A stretch of 7,484 nucleotides of DNA from contig JAUWQK010000070.1 in the NCBI GenBank assembly GCA_030611115.1, forward strand, positions 1 to 7,484. Direction: 5' to 3'. Source of the DNA: Deltaproteobacteria bacterium (GTDB taxonomy: Bacteria; Desulfobacterota; Desulfobacteria; Desulfobacterales; ETH-SRB1). Positions 1 to 5,586 of this stretch are shown here, one piece after another. The notes beneath the pieces were generated by a model. It had not been told where the DNA came from and did not search any database. It saw only the letters and a program-made list of their open reading frames with translations. A program made the translations under genes and the position numbers. Numbering within the stretch: the stretch's first letter is position 1; each line of letters opens with the position of its first letter.

Positions 1-61
1 AACGAAAACTGGATAAGTTAAGCCCGGAAGAAGCGGCAGGTCTTCCTGAGAAGAAAGTGAA

Positions 62-493
62 TTGCCTGAGGAATTGTTGGATAAGCTGCAGGCAGAGGTA
101 ACAAGTAAATATACGGAGATGCTGCAGCATCTCCGCACTTCCTGGGTTTTCCAGCAAGATGAAAACATGGGCTGGAAAATCATGGACCAGGCCATGGAAA
201 AGATGAAACATCTTGCGCACTTTGCTGAAGACATCGCCGAGGATGGTATTCGGCCTGAATTTAAACCCGTACAGATAGATAAAAGCAATGCCATTGGATT
301 GGCCTTGAAAATGGCATTGGAGGATGTCCAGGCGGCTCGGGAACGCCACTTAAAGTTGAGGGAAGACAGCGAAGTCAAGAAGCATTCAGGGCTTATGATC
401 AACATGGACGTCACCATCCAGCAGGAGGAGTATCAAGGAGCAGAACTTGAAGACTGGGGTAAAAAATGCGCAAAGCAGAAAGCAAATCTTTGA
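62..493 (+). CDS. Divergent ferritin-like (bacterioferritin-type) four-helix protein
   Basis: A 143-residue, mostly helical, soluble protein with no signal peptide. Its layout resembles bacterioferritin-like domains: helix A about residues 3-30 with E12, helix B about 37-61 containing EKMKH (46-50) followed by HFAEDI and a GIRPEF turn, helix C about 76-100 with ALE (E87), and helix D about 113-133 with QEEYQ (121-125). In bacterioferritins the iron ligands are Glu, a Glu-x-x-His pair, Glu, and a second Glu-x-x-His pair. Here the first pair is displaced (K47 aligns with the usual Glu, E46 precedes it) and the second has Q125 in place of His, so ferroxidase activity is doubtful. The start is TTG, because a TGA at 47-49 blocks this frame and helix A would be lost with a later Met. 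No strong ribosome site is visible, and an N-terminal frameshift is possible. The family call is from pattern only. The gene stands apart from the minus-strand genes and ends before a strong terminator. Confidence 0.6.
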   Translation: MPEELLDKLQAEVTSKYTEMLQHLRTSWVFQQDENMGWKIMDQAMEKMKHLAHFAEDIAEDGIRPEFKPVQIDKSNAIGLALKMALEDVQAARERHLKLREDSEVKKHSGLMINMDVTIQQEEYQGAELEDWGKKCAKQKANL

Positions 494-553
494 AGCAACC
501 CGATATGGTTGAAATTCCATTTTAGAGGAGCTTGGGGGCATGTGCGCAAAAAC

Positions 554-590
554 AAAGGGCTTGCAAATTTTACAAGCCCTTTATTTTTTA
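554..590. terminator. Bidirectional intrinsic terminator
   Basis: A perfect 10-bp stem (AAAGGGCTTG at 554-563 pairing with CAAGCCCTTT at 573-582) encloses a 9-nt loop. On the plus strand it runs into TTATTTTTTA, and on the minus strand into CCCTTTGTTTTTG, so both directions have a U-rich tail. It lies 60 bases past the ferritin-like gene and 10 bases past the 3' end of tRNA-Cys, and can end both converging transcripts. Confidence 0.88.
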
Positions 591-592
591 TG

Positions 593-667
593 TGGAGGCG
601 GCAACCAGATTCGAACTGGTGAATAGCGGTTTTGCAGACCGCTGCCTTACCACTTGGCTATGCCGCC
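593..667 (-). tRNA. tRNA-Cys (GCA)
   Basis: The minus strand folds as a full cloverleaf of 75 nt. The acceptor stem is GGCGGCA / TGCCGCC, followed by a T discriminator and a genome-encoded CCA. The anticodon loop CTGCAAA gives anticodon GCA (cysteine), and the T arm carries GTTCGAATC. It follows tRNA-Gly by 7 bases and is probably transcribed with it. It corresponds to cysT of the E. coli pgsA-glyW-cysT-leuZ cluster, but no tRNA-Leu follows here; the terminator comes directly after. Confidence 0.97.
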
Positions 668-674
668 AAAAAAA

Positions 675-749
675 TGGAGCGGGAAACGGGATTTGAACCC
701 GCGACTTCGACCTTGGCAAGGTCGCACTCTACCACTGAGTTACTCCCGC
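675..749 (-). tRNA. tRNA-Gly (GCC)
   Basis: The minus strand gives a 75-nt cloverleaf. Acceptor stem GCGGGAG pairs with TTCCCGC (one G-U pair), then T discriminator and encoded CCA. The anticodon stem CGACC/GGTCG encloses the loop TTGCCAA with anticodon GCC (glycine). The T arm contains GGGTTCAAATCCC. It lies 53 bases downstream of pgsA, in the same relative position as glyW in E. coli. Confidence 0.97.
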
Positions 750-761
750 TCAGAAACATCT

Positions 762-790
762 TTTTTAAATATTTATCTCTACATTGTCAA
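762..790 (-). promoter_or_regulatory. Likely sigma-70 type promoter for the tRNA-Gly/tRNA-Cys pair
   Basis: Reading the minus strand, a perfect -35 box TTGACA (785-790) is followed after 17 bases by an AT-rich -10 candidate TAAAAA (762-767); TTAAAA with a 16-base spacer is equally possible. Transcription would start near 755, about six bases before the mature tRNA-Gly 5' end, inside the pgsA-tRNA gap. The -35 box is convincing and the -10 box is weak, so its exact position is inferred. Confidence 0.55.
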
Positions 791-802
791 CAATAAAATA
801 AG

Positions 803-1369
803 TTAGTTCTTTAGAAGATTTCTAAACCTTATAAAATAATCAACCCCGGACCAAATCGTCAACACCAGGGCGGGCCACAAAAAAACCATACCTATTACAT
901 GAAAATTTATCCCAAAATAAGGATAGTGCAATAAAAGGGGTATTATTGCGGATATCTGAAAGCCGATTTTGTACTTGCCAAGGCTGGATGCGGAAACATC
1001 CTCTTTGCTTTCAACAATAATATTCCTAAGACCTGTTACTGCAAGCTCACGCCCTACAATGATACAAACCATCCACGCAGGTACCCACCCGTGAGACGAA
1101 AGCATAATAAAAGTAGCCGAAACAAGGAGTTTATCTGCAAGGGGGTCCATTGCTTTCCCTAAATTAGAGACAAGCCCCCTCTTTCTTGCATAAAAGCCAT
1201 CAAAATAATCAGTTATGGCTGCCGCGCTGAAAAGTATGGCAGCAATAAAAGTACAAAATCTATTCGGGAATAAAAGGAAAACAACAATTCCCGGAATAGC
1301 TGCAATGCGATATAGAGTCAACGCATTGGGATGACTTAATATTTTTTTTATATCCAGGCCTGAAAACAT
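803..1369 (-). CDS. pgsA: CDP-diacylglycerol--glycerol-3-phosphate 3-phosphatidyltransferase
   Basis: Integral inner-membrane enzyme that condenses CDP-diacylglycerol with glycerol-3-phosphate to give phosphatidylglycerol phosphate, the committed step to phosphatidylglycerol and cardiolipin. The 188 residues carry the complete CDP-alcohol phosphotransferase signature D54-x2-D57-G58-x2-A61-R62-x8-G71-x3-D75-x3-D79; these aspartates bind the two metal ions. The N-terminal HPNALTLYRIAAIPGIVV (13-30) and GRELAVTGLR (106-115) are also typical of PgsA, and several hydrophobic segments (about 24-53, 82-110, 136-149, 156-174) fit a polytopic protein. Length matches the family. The start is ATG with no clear Shine-Dalgarno, which fits former translational or transcriptional coupling to the transaldolase gene upstream. 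That gap now holds a foldback element. Downstream are tRNA-Gly and tRNA-Cys, as in E. coli. Confidence 0.95.
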   Translation of the reverse strand: MFSGLDIKKILSHPNALTLYRIAAIPGIVVFLLFPNRFCTFIAAILFSAAAITDYFDGFYARKRGLVSNLGKAMDPLADKLLVSATFIMLSSHGWVPAWMVCIIVGRELAVTGLRNIIVESKEDVSASSLGKYKIGFQISAIIPLLLHYPYFGINFHVIGMVFLWPALVLTIWSGVDYFIRFRNLLKN

Positions 1370-1394
1370 TGGTTTATCTGTTTAATACTTTATT

Positions 1395-1563
1395 TATTAC
1401 CTAAGTTGAGCGATTTTTTGCGAAGATATGTGTTGGTATCTTGATGCATAAGGATTCGCAAAAACCGCAGGCATACCCGTGGATATGTCGAGGATTTTTG
1501 CGAAGCCTTTATGCGCAAGAGAACGGCGCAGATCAAGTAAAAAATCGCTCAATTTAGGTATTA
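1395..1563. mobile_element. MITE-like foldback element with 20-bp inverted termini and TATTA flanks
   Basis: The element body is 1400-1558 (159 bp). Its termini CCTAAGTTGAGCGATTTTTT (1400-1419) and the reverse complement of 1539-1558 match at 19 of 20 positions. The inverted similarity continues almost to the middle: GCATAAGGATTCGCAAAAA on the left answers GCATAAAGGCTTCGCAAAAA on the right, and a small hairpin sits around CCCGTGG. A 5-base direct repeat TATTA flanks it at 1395-1399 and 1559-1563, as expected for a target-site duplication, though the site is AT-rich. There is no transposase inside, so it would be non-autonomous. If transcribed with transaldolase and pgsA, the RNA would form one long imperfect hairpin. 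No known family name is assigned. Confidence 0.75.
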
Positions 1564-2198
1564 GCTTTGTTCCAGTCATCAAGAAAAGCTTTAATCCCTT
1601 TGTCGGTAAGAGGATGTGATGCGAACTTGCTAAGCACTTTAAATGGAATGGTAGCAATGTCCGCACCCATTAAGGCCGCATCAAGTACATGCAGTGGATT
1701 GCGTACACTTGCTACAATCACTTCTGTCTCAAATGCATAATTATTGAAAATATCGACAATCTGTTCAACCAGCAGAATGCCCTCATTAGAAATATCATCA
1801 AGCCTTCCTATAAAAGGGCTCACATAGGTCGCCCCTGCCTTTGCCGCCATAAGTGCCTGGAGCGGCGAAAAGATAAGAGTAACATTTGTCCTTATCCCCT
1901 CTTCTGAAAGTTGACGCGTTGCCTTTATACCATCAATTGTCATGGGAATCTTTACAACAATATTTTTGTGGACACTTGCCAGATGCCGGGCTTCTTTGAG
2001 CATACCCTCGGTATCCAGGCTGATAACTTCCGCGCTTATAGGGCCGTCAACTATTTTGCAGATTTCTTTTATAATATCTTCAAAATTACCCTTCTCTCTT
2101 GCAATGAGAGTAGGATTGGTCGTCACCCCATCAGCCATGCCCATGCTGTTGGCTTCCTTTATTTCTTCTATGTTTGCGGTGTCGATAAAAAATTTCAT
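1554..2198 (-). CDS. tal: Transaldolase, small FSA/TalC/MipB type
   Basis: A 214-residue single-domain (alpha/beta)8 class I aldolase of the fructose-6-phosphate aldolase/TalC family. It is expected to move a dihydroxyacetone unit between sedoheptulose-7-phosphate and glyceraldehyde-3-phosphate in the cytoplasm. [13 protein letters not shown] with D6, GVTTNPTLI with N28, VVKIPMT with the Schiff-base lysine K83, RTNVTLIFS and [11 protein letters not shown] are all present. At the two positions that separate activities, this protein has E57 (SAEVIS) and F129 (SPFIG), where E. coli FSA has Gln59 and Tyr131. That points to true transaldolase rather than fructose-6-phosphate aldolase. The start is ATG with a strong GGAGGG (2207-2212) eight bases upstream. 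The stop codon lies inside the end of the neighbouring foldback element, and the C-terminus KANT* is probably altered by one residue. Confidence 0.93.
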   Translation of the reverse strand: MKFFIDTANIEEIKEANSMGMADGVTTNPTLIAREKGNFEDIIKEICKIVDGPISAEVISLDTEGMLKEARHLASVHKNIVVKIPMTIDGIKATRQLSEEGIRTNVTLIFSPLQALMAAKAGATYVSPFIGRLDDISNEGILLVEQIVDIFNNYAFETEVIVASVRNPLHVLDAALMGADIATIPFKVLSKFASHPLTDKGIKAFLDDWNKANT

Positions 2199-2324
2199 CT
2201 ATTTAACCCTCCGGTATTGATACCCACTTCAAGCTGATCTGAAAAAGCAATTAAATTTATTGTCTCACGCAAAAGCGCAAAGATTTCAACCTGTGCGGTT
2301 AGGTGATTCCTGTGTCCTTCCGCC

Positions 2325-2416
2325 TGTAGGAGGGGTTTTAACCCCGACCATATATGGTTGAATTTACATTTGTTAGTAACCTGCAATAATAGGTCGCGGT
2401 TGAAACCGCTCCTACA
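2325..2416. repeat. REP-like inverted pair (BIME-like)
   Basis: Two 25-base units, 2325-2349 on the plus strand and 2392-2416 on the minus strand, match at 22 of 25 positions and face each other across 42 bases. Each begins TGTAGGAG and ends CGACC, and each contains its own palindrome (GGGGTTTTAACCCC; GCGGTTGAAACCGC). Two of the three differences are paired changes (G/C and C/G) that keep the stem intact, which suggests selection on the hairpin. This resembles repetitive extragenic palindromes of other proteobacteria. It sits in the 256-base gap between the YHS-like gene and the transaldolase gene, where it could act as a transcript boundary or 3' stabiliser. Confidence 0.75.
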
Positions 2417-2454
2417 TCCAGATGGCATCCCACAATGGATAATTATAAATACTT

Positions 2455-2721
2455 TTAACTGTTTTTCTTCTGACGTAAAGCAATAAACTTGTCTCTGCAT
2501 TCTGTGCTGCAAAAATATAAATCTTTTCCATCAACCTTGAGATGAACTCCATTTCTTTTAGGAAAATATGACTCGCAAAAGGGGTCTTTGATCATTATAT
2601 CATCGACCACATTACCAGTTTTGCCAAAACCTGCCTTTCCCTGTGTATTTTTCAGCTTCCAGGATTTCAGCAATCTGTAGCTAAGATATATTACTCCTGC
2701 AAATATTAATAATCGAAACAA
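2455..2721 (-). CDS. Small membrane-anchored YHS/TRASH-like metal-binding protein
   Basis: An 88-residue protein. Residues 2-18 (FRLLIFAGVIYLSYRLL) form one hydrophobic helix followed by basic residues, so it is probably anchored with the C-terminal part in the cytoplasm. After a short glycine-rich linker comes a compact domain, IKDPFCESYFP (44-54) and DLYFCSTECRDKF (67-79). Cysteines 49, 71 and 75 in the DPxC ... YFCSxxC arrangement are the hallmark of YHS/TRASH-type metal-binding domains, so zinc or another soft metal is a likely ligand. The precise function is unknown. The TTG start lies within the last codons of folK (16-base overlap, different frame), and AAAGGG about 10 bases ahead can serve as ribosome site, so it is probably translationally coupled to folK. 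An ATA codon just ahead of the TTG leaves the start slightly uncertain. Confidence 0.72.
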   Translation of the reverse strand: MFRLLIFAGVIYLSYRLLKSWKLKNTQGKAGFGKTGNVVDDIMIKDPFCESYFPKRNGVHLKVDGKDLYFCSTECRDKFIALRQKKNS

Positions 2722-3212
2722 TATTGAATTACCCTTTGCTCTTTATCATCCAGGTTATTTAAGAGGTATTGCATATCCATTTTCAAAACCGGATGAATGA
2801 ATTTTGGGTTTATATCACAAATAGGTTTTAATACAAAGCGTCTTTTGTGCATTTCAGGATGAGGAATTATAAGTTCCGATGAATTTATCACAATATCATC
2901 ATAAAAAATTATATCCAGATCTAAAATCCTGGGGCCATACATGATTTGGTCTTCAGTACGTCCTGCATCTTTTTCGATTGTTTTCAGTTCATATAAAAGC
3001 TGAAATGGGTCAAGAATGGTTTCGATTTTTACCACGGAATTAAAAAACCAATCCTGATCAGTGTAATCAACGGGCTCGGTCTTGTAAAAATTCGATTGCC
3101 CAATTATGACGGATCTGCCGGACTTTGTGAGCGCAGAAATACCGTTCCGGCAGTTTAATAATTTATCTCCAATGTTCGAACCGATAGAAATATAGGCAGT
3201 GTGTTTTTCCAT
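2706..3212 (-). CDS. folK: 2-amino-4-hydroxy-6-hydroxymethyldihydropteridine pyrophosphokinase (HPPK)
   Basis: Transfers pyrophosphate from ATP to 6-hydroxymethyl-7,8-dihydropterin, the step before dihydropteroate synthase in folate synthesis. The protein has 168 residues, the usual length for single-domain HPPK. Visible family motifs are YISIGSNIGDK (7-17), the substrate segment QDWFFNSVVKIET (53-65), the ATP-loop arginine region KDAGR (81-85), the signature YGPRILDLDIIFYDD (92-106) with D98 and D100 as magnesium ligands, and PHPEMHKRRFVLKPI (117-131). The ATG start follows the aminotransferase stop by 12 bases, with TTAGG about eight bases upstream, so it is in one transcript with the lysine genes. 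The 3' end overlaps the next gene. Confidence 0.96.
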   Translation of the reverse strand: MEKHTAYISIGSNIGDKLLNCRNGISALTKSGRSVIIGQSNFYKTEPVDYTDQDWFFNSVVKIETILDPFQLLYELKTIEKDAGRTEDQIMYGPRILDLDIIFYDDIVINSSELIIPHPEMHKRRFVLKPICDINPKFIHPVLKMDMQYLLNNLDDKEQRVIQYCFDY

Positions 3213-3224
3213 TTAGAACCTAAG

Positions 3225-4394
3225 TTAAAACCCAATGTCTCGTATCCTTTCGATAACTTCCTTTAGCCTTTCCTTGCCGACAGTCAGCGCCATCCTTACA
3301 TACCCCTCACCAGCAGATCCAAACCCATTGCCGGGTGTCACAACTATACCGCCCTTCAAAAGGAGATGGCTTGTAAATTCCGCAGAGGTATATCCTTCCG
3401 GAACTTCTATCCATACATAAAATGTCGCTCGCGGTTTTTCTGCTGAAAGCCCAAGACCAATCAGTCCATCAACAAGCACATCCCGTCGTTCCGTATACTC
3501 CCTGTTCATGTTTTCCACACAGGCCTGATCCCCTTCCAGTGCAGCTATACCTGCAATCTGTACGGCCTGAAATGCACCTGAATCAATATTGCTTTTTATC
3601 TGACCAAGGGCCTGGATCACTTCTGCCCTGCCGACTGCAAACCCGATGCGCCATCCCGTCATGTTATATGTTTTTGACAGGGAATGAAATTCTATTCCCA
3701 CATCTTTTGCGCCATCAATCTCAAGAAAACTTATTTGCTTGTAACCATCGAATGCCATCTCGGTATATGCAGCATCATGACAGACAATAATATTGTGCAA
3801 TTCTGCAAATGAAACAACCTTTTTAAAAAAATCTCCGTCCGCCACCGCTGATGTTGGATTATTGGGGTAGTTAATAAACATCATCTTTGCCTTGCCGGCA
3901 ATCTCTTTTGGAACGGCATCAAGATCCGGAAGGAAATTATTTTTCTTTAACAAATCCATAAAATATATCTGACCACCGGCAAATTTAACTCCTATATCAT
4001 AAACCGGATACCCAGGGCTTGATACAAGAGCAAAATCATTATTATTGATAAATGCAAGGGGTATATGAGCAATTCCCTCCTTGGAGCCAATCAGCGTCAC
4101 AACTTCGCTGCCGAGATCAAGATCCACGTTAAATCTTCGCTTATACCAGCGTGCAACGGCCTCGTTAAACTTGTCCATGCCTGTGTATGAAGGATACTTG
4201 TGATTTGCAGGATCCAGCGCCGCCTTGTTCAATGCTTCAATTATATGCGGAGGTGTAGGCATATCCGGATCACCGACACCAAGATCAATAATATCTACGC
4301 ACTTTTTTCTGACTTCTTCCTTTTGCCTGTCTATCTCCTTAAAAAGATAGGGCGGTAAATTCTTTAATCTGTCTGACTTTTCAATTCTGATCAT
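3225..4394 (-). CDS. dapL: LL-diaminopimelate aminotransferase (PLP fold type I)
   Basis: A 389-residue class I/II aminotransferase. DapL converts tetrahydrodipicolinate plus glutamate directly to LL-2,6-diaminopimelate, bypassing the succinyl or acetyl intermediates. Fold-type I landmarks are GVGDPDMPTP (39-48), the phosphate-binding GSKEG (103-107), NYPNNPT (175-181), HDAAY (206-210) with D207 facing the PLP ring nitrogen, SLSKTYNMTGWRIG (238-251) with Schiff-base K241, and the substrate-carboxylate arginine R367 in VRMAL. The motif set and N-terminus (RLKNLPPYLFKEIDRQK) resemble DapL of deltaproteobacteria and archaea. An aspartate-type aminotransferase cannot be excluded from motifs alone, but the position 20 bases after dapF and next to lysA supports DapL. 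The start is ATG with GAGGAA about 11 bases upstream. Confidence 0.88.
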   Translation of the reverse strand: MIRIEKSDRLKNLPPYLFKEIDRQKEEVRKKCVDIIDLGVGDPDMPTPPHIIEALNKAALDPANHKYPSYTGMDKFNEAVARWYKRRFNVDLDLGSEVVTLIGSKEGIAHIPLAFINNNDFALVSSPGYPVYDIGVKFAGGQIYFMDLLKKNNFLPDLDAVPKEIAGKAKMMFINYPNNPTSAVADGDFFKKVVSFAELHNIIVCHDAAYTEMAFDGYKQISFLEIDGAKDVGIEFHSLSKTYNMTGWRIGFAVGRAEVIQALGQIKSNIDSGAFQAVQIAGIAALEGDQACVENMNREYTERRDVLVDGLIGLGLSAEKPRATFYVWIEVPEGYTSAEFTSHLLLKGGIVVTPGNGFGSAGEGYVRMALTVGKERLKEVIERIRDIGF

Positions 4395-4414
4395 ATACTT
4401 TTTATTCCTCTTCT

Positions 4415-5242
4415 CTAAGCCTTCAATGCATCTTCCCGGAGAAAGCCCTTATAAATGACACGGGCATCGCCTTCAAGAAAAACATCGTAAAATCTTCCAT
4501 CATCTTCTTTAAAATAGATATAAAGATGTCCCCCGCCTCTTGTAACAACCTTTACAGGAGATTTTCCTTTTGATTTATAACGCATTACAATAGCGGCTGC
4601 GACTGAACCCGTCCCGCATGCCAGGGTTTCATCTTCTACCCCTCGCTCATATGTTCGAATTGATATGGTATTGTCATTTCCGGCGCATATGAAATTTACA
4701 TTTGTTCCGGCAGGTGCATAACTGTCATGGAACCTTATCTCTCTTCCTGTCTTTACTACCTCCACATCATCAATATCATCAACCGTGATAACCACATGCG
4801 GAACTCCTGTATTTACACTGCTAACCTGCATGGAACCATTTCCCAGCTCAAGATTATAATCTGTCTTGAGATCAATGGGGTCCGGCATTTTTATTTTTAC
4901 CTGGTCGTTTTCAACTATAGCTGAAACAATACCGGTTTCTGTCTCAAAAGATACTTTTGTTCCTGAAATCCCGTTTAAATATGCAAAGCGGGCAGCACAT
5001 CTTGCTCCATTCCCGCACATTTCAGCAGTGCTTCCGTCGGAATTAAAAAAACGCCACTTGAAATCAACGCTTTCAGATTCTTCCACAAGTATAAGGCCGT
5101 CAGCACCAACAGACATTTTTCTGCGGCAGACCCTTGCAATAAAATCCTGCAAATCATTTTCGTCAACAACTCTATTTCTGTTGTCAATAATAATAAAGTC
5201 GTTGCCGCTTCCGCTCATCTTGTAGAAAGTAATCTGATCCAT
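4415..5242 (-). CDS. dapF: Diaminopimelate epimerase
   Basis: A cofactor-independent racemase that interconverts LL- and meso-diaminopimelate, giving meso-DAP for peptidoglycan and for LysA. The 275 residues show the twofold DapF fold with both catalytic cysteines: C76 in DGSTAEMCGNGARC (69-82) and C209 in DETLACGTGSVA (204-215). Substrate-contact motifs MSGSGNDFIIID (9-20), PAGTNVNF (177-184) and YERGVEDET (198-206) are intact. Length is normal for the family. The ATG start has only a weak purine-rich stretch (ACGGAAA) upstream. The next gene is dapL, 20 bases away. On the other side, 344 bases separate it from lysA; that gap holds a foldback repeat, so dapF may depend on read-through or on a promoter within it. 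Confidence 0.97.
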   Translation of the reverse strand: MDQITFYKMSGSGNDFIIIDNRNRVVDENDLQDFIARVCRRKMSVGADGLILVEESESVDFKWRFFNSDGSTAEMCGNGARCAARFAYLNGISGTKVSFETETGIVSAIVENDQVKIKMPDPIDLKTDYNLELGNGSMQVSSVNTGVPHVVITVDDIDDVEVVKTGREIRFHDSYAPAGTNVNFICAGNDNTISIRTYERGVEDETLACGTGSVAAAIVMRYKSKGKSPVKVVTRGGGHLYIYFKEDDGRFYDVFLEGDARVIYKGFLREDALKA

Positions 5243-5264
5243 TAAATTTCCGTTTTAATTTTAA

Positions 5265-5529
5265 CCTAAATTGAGCGTAAGCTTCAGGTATATTCAAATT
5301 CAAAACAGGAAACTGTTTGAGCGTATTAGATATCGTTAAGAAAGAACCTTGCAGGATCTTGTCATTGTTTATTAAGGACTTGTTGAACTGTTACTATTGT
5401 TTTCATTCGTGGCAAGTTCTTTCTTTACGTTATCTTATGCGTGAGTTTTTCATGGTTTGAATTTGAATATACCTGAAGCTGAAGCACACAATTTGTAAAT
5501 TTCTGATTTAAACCTAAGGGCTCGCTCAA
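5265..5529. repeat. Foldback repeat region in the lysA-dapF gap, sharing a terminus with the 1400-1558 element
   Basis: A perfect 25-bp inverted repeat (5280-5304 and 5456-5480, core CTTCAGGTATATTC) continues inwards with lower identity, so the arms reach about 5280-5352 and 5412-5480 around a loop of about 60 bases. Immediately outside the left arm, CCTAAATTGAGCG (5265-5277) equals the first 13 bases of one terminus of the element at 1400-1558. On the right, CGCTCAA (5523-5529) is its partial inverted partner. The true right boundary is unclear, because CCTAAGGG at 5513-5520 also resembles a terminus. No open reading frame of note lies inside. The rest of the gap up to the lysA stop (5530-5586) is GC-rich sequence with no recognised feature. 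Confidence 0.68.
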
Positions 5530-5586
5530 AAATAACTTCACATTTTAATGCGCCGATCCATCCCGCATAACTGCGTTGCTCGTCGG

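Noticed and set aside
1397..1666. 89-residue minus-strand reading frame across the foldback element and the transaldolase end
   Set aside because: It overlaps the transaldolase gene in another frame and mostly translates the palindromic element; no domain or ribosome site supports it.
2195..2512. 105-residue minus-strand frame through the REP-like pair
   Set aside because: It runs across the repeat units and overlaps the ends of both neighbouring genes; no start signal or family resemblance.
3221..3228. CCTAAGTT between dapL and folK, matching the first eight bases of the foldback terminus
   Set aside because: The match stops after eight bases, there is no inverted partner, and the gap is only 12 bases; most likely chance.
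3422..3790. 122-residue plus-strand reading frame opposite dapL
   Set aside because: Antisense shadow of a strongly supported gene; composition (many Pro, His, Gln, Cys) is that of a shadow frame.
4866..5225. 119-residue plus-strand reading frame opposite dapF
   Set aside because: Lies wholly antisense to dapF, with no recognisable motif and a Ser-rich shadow composition.
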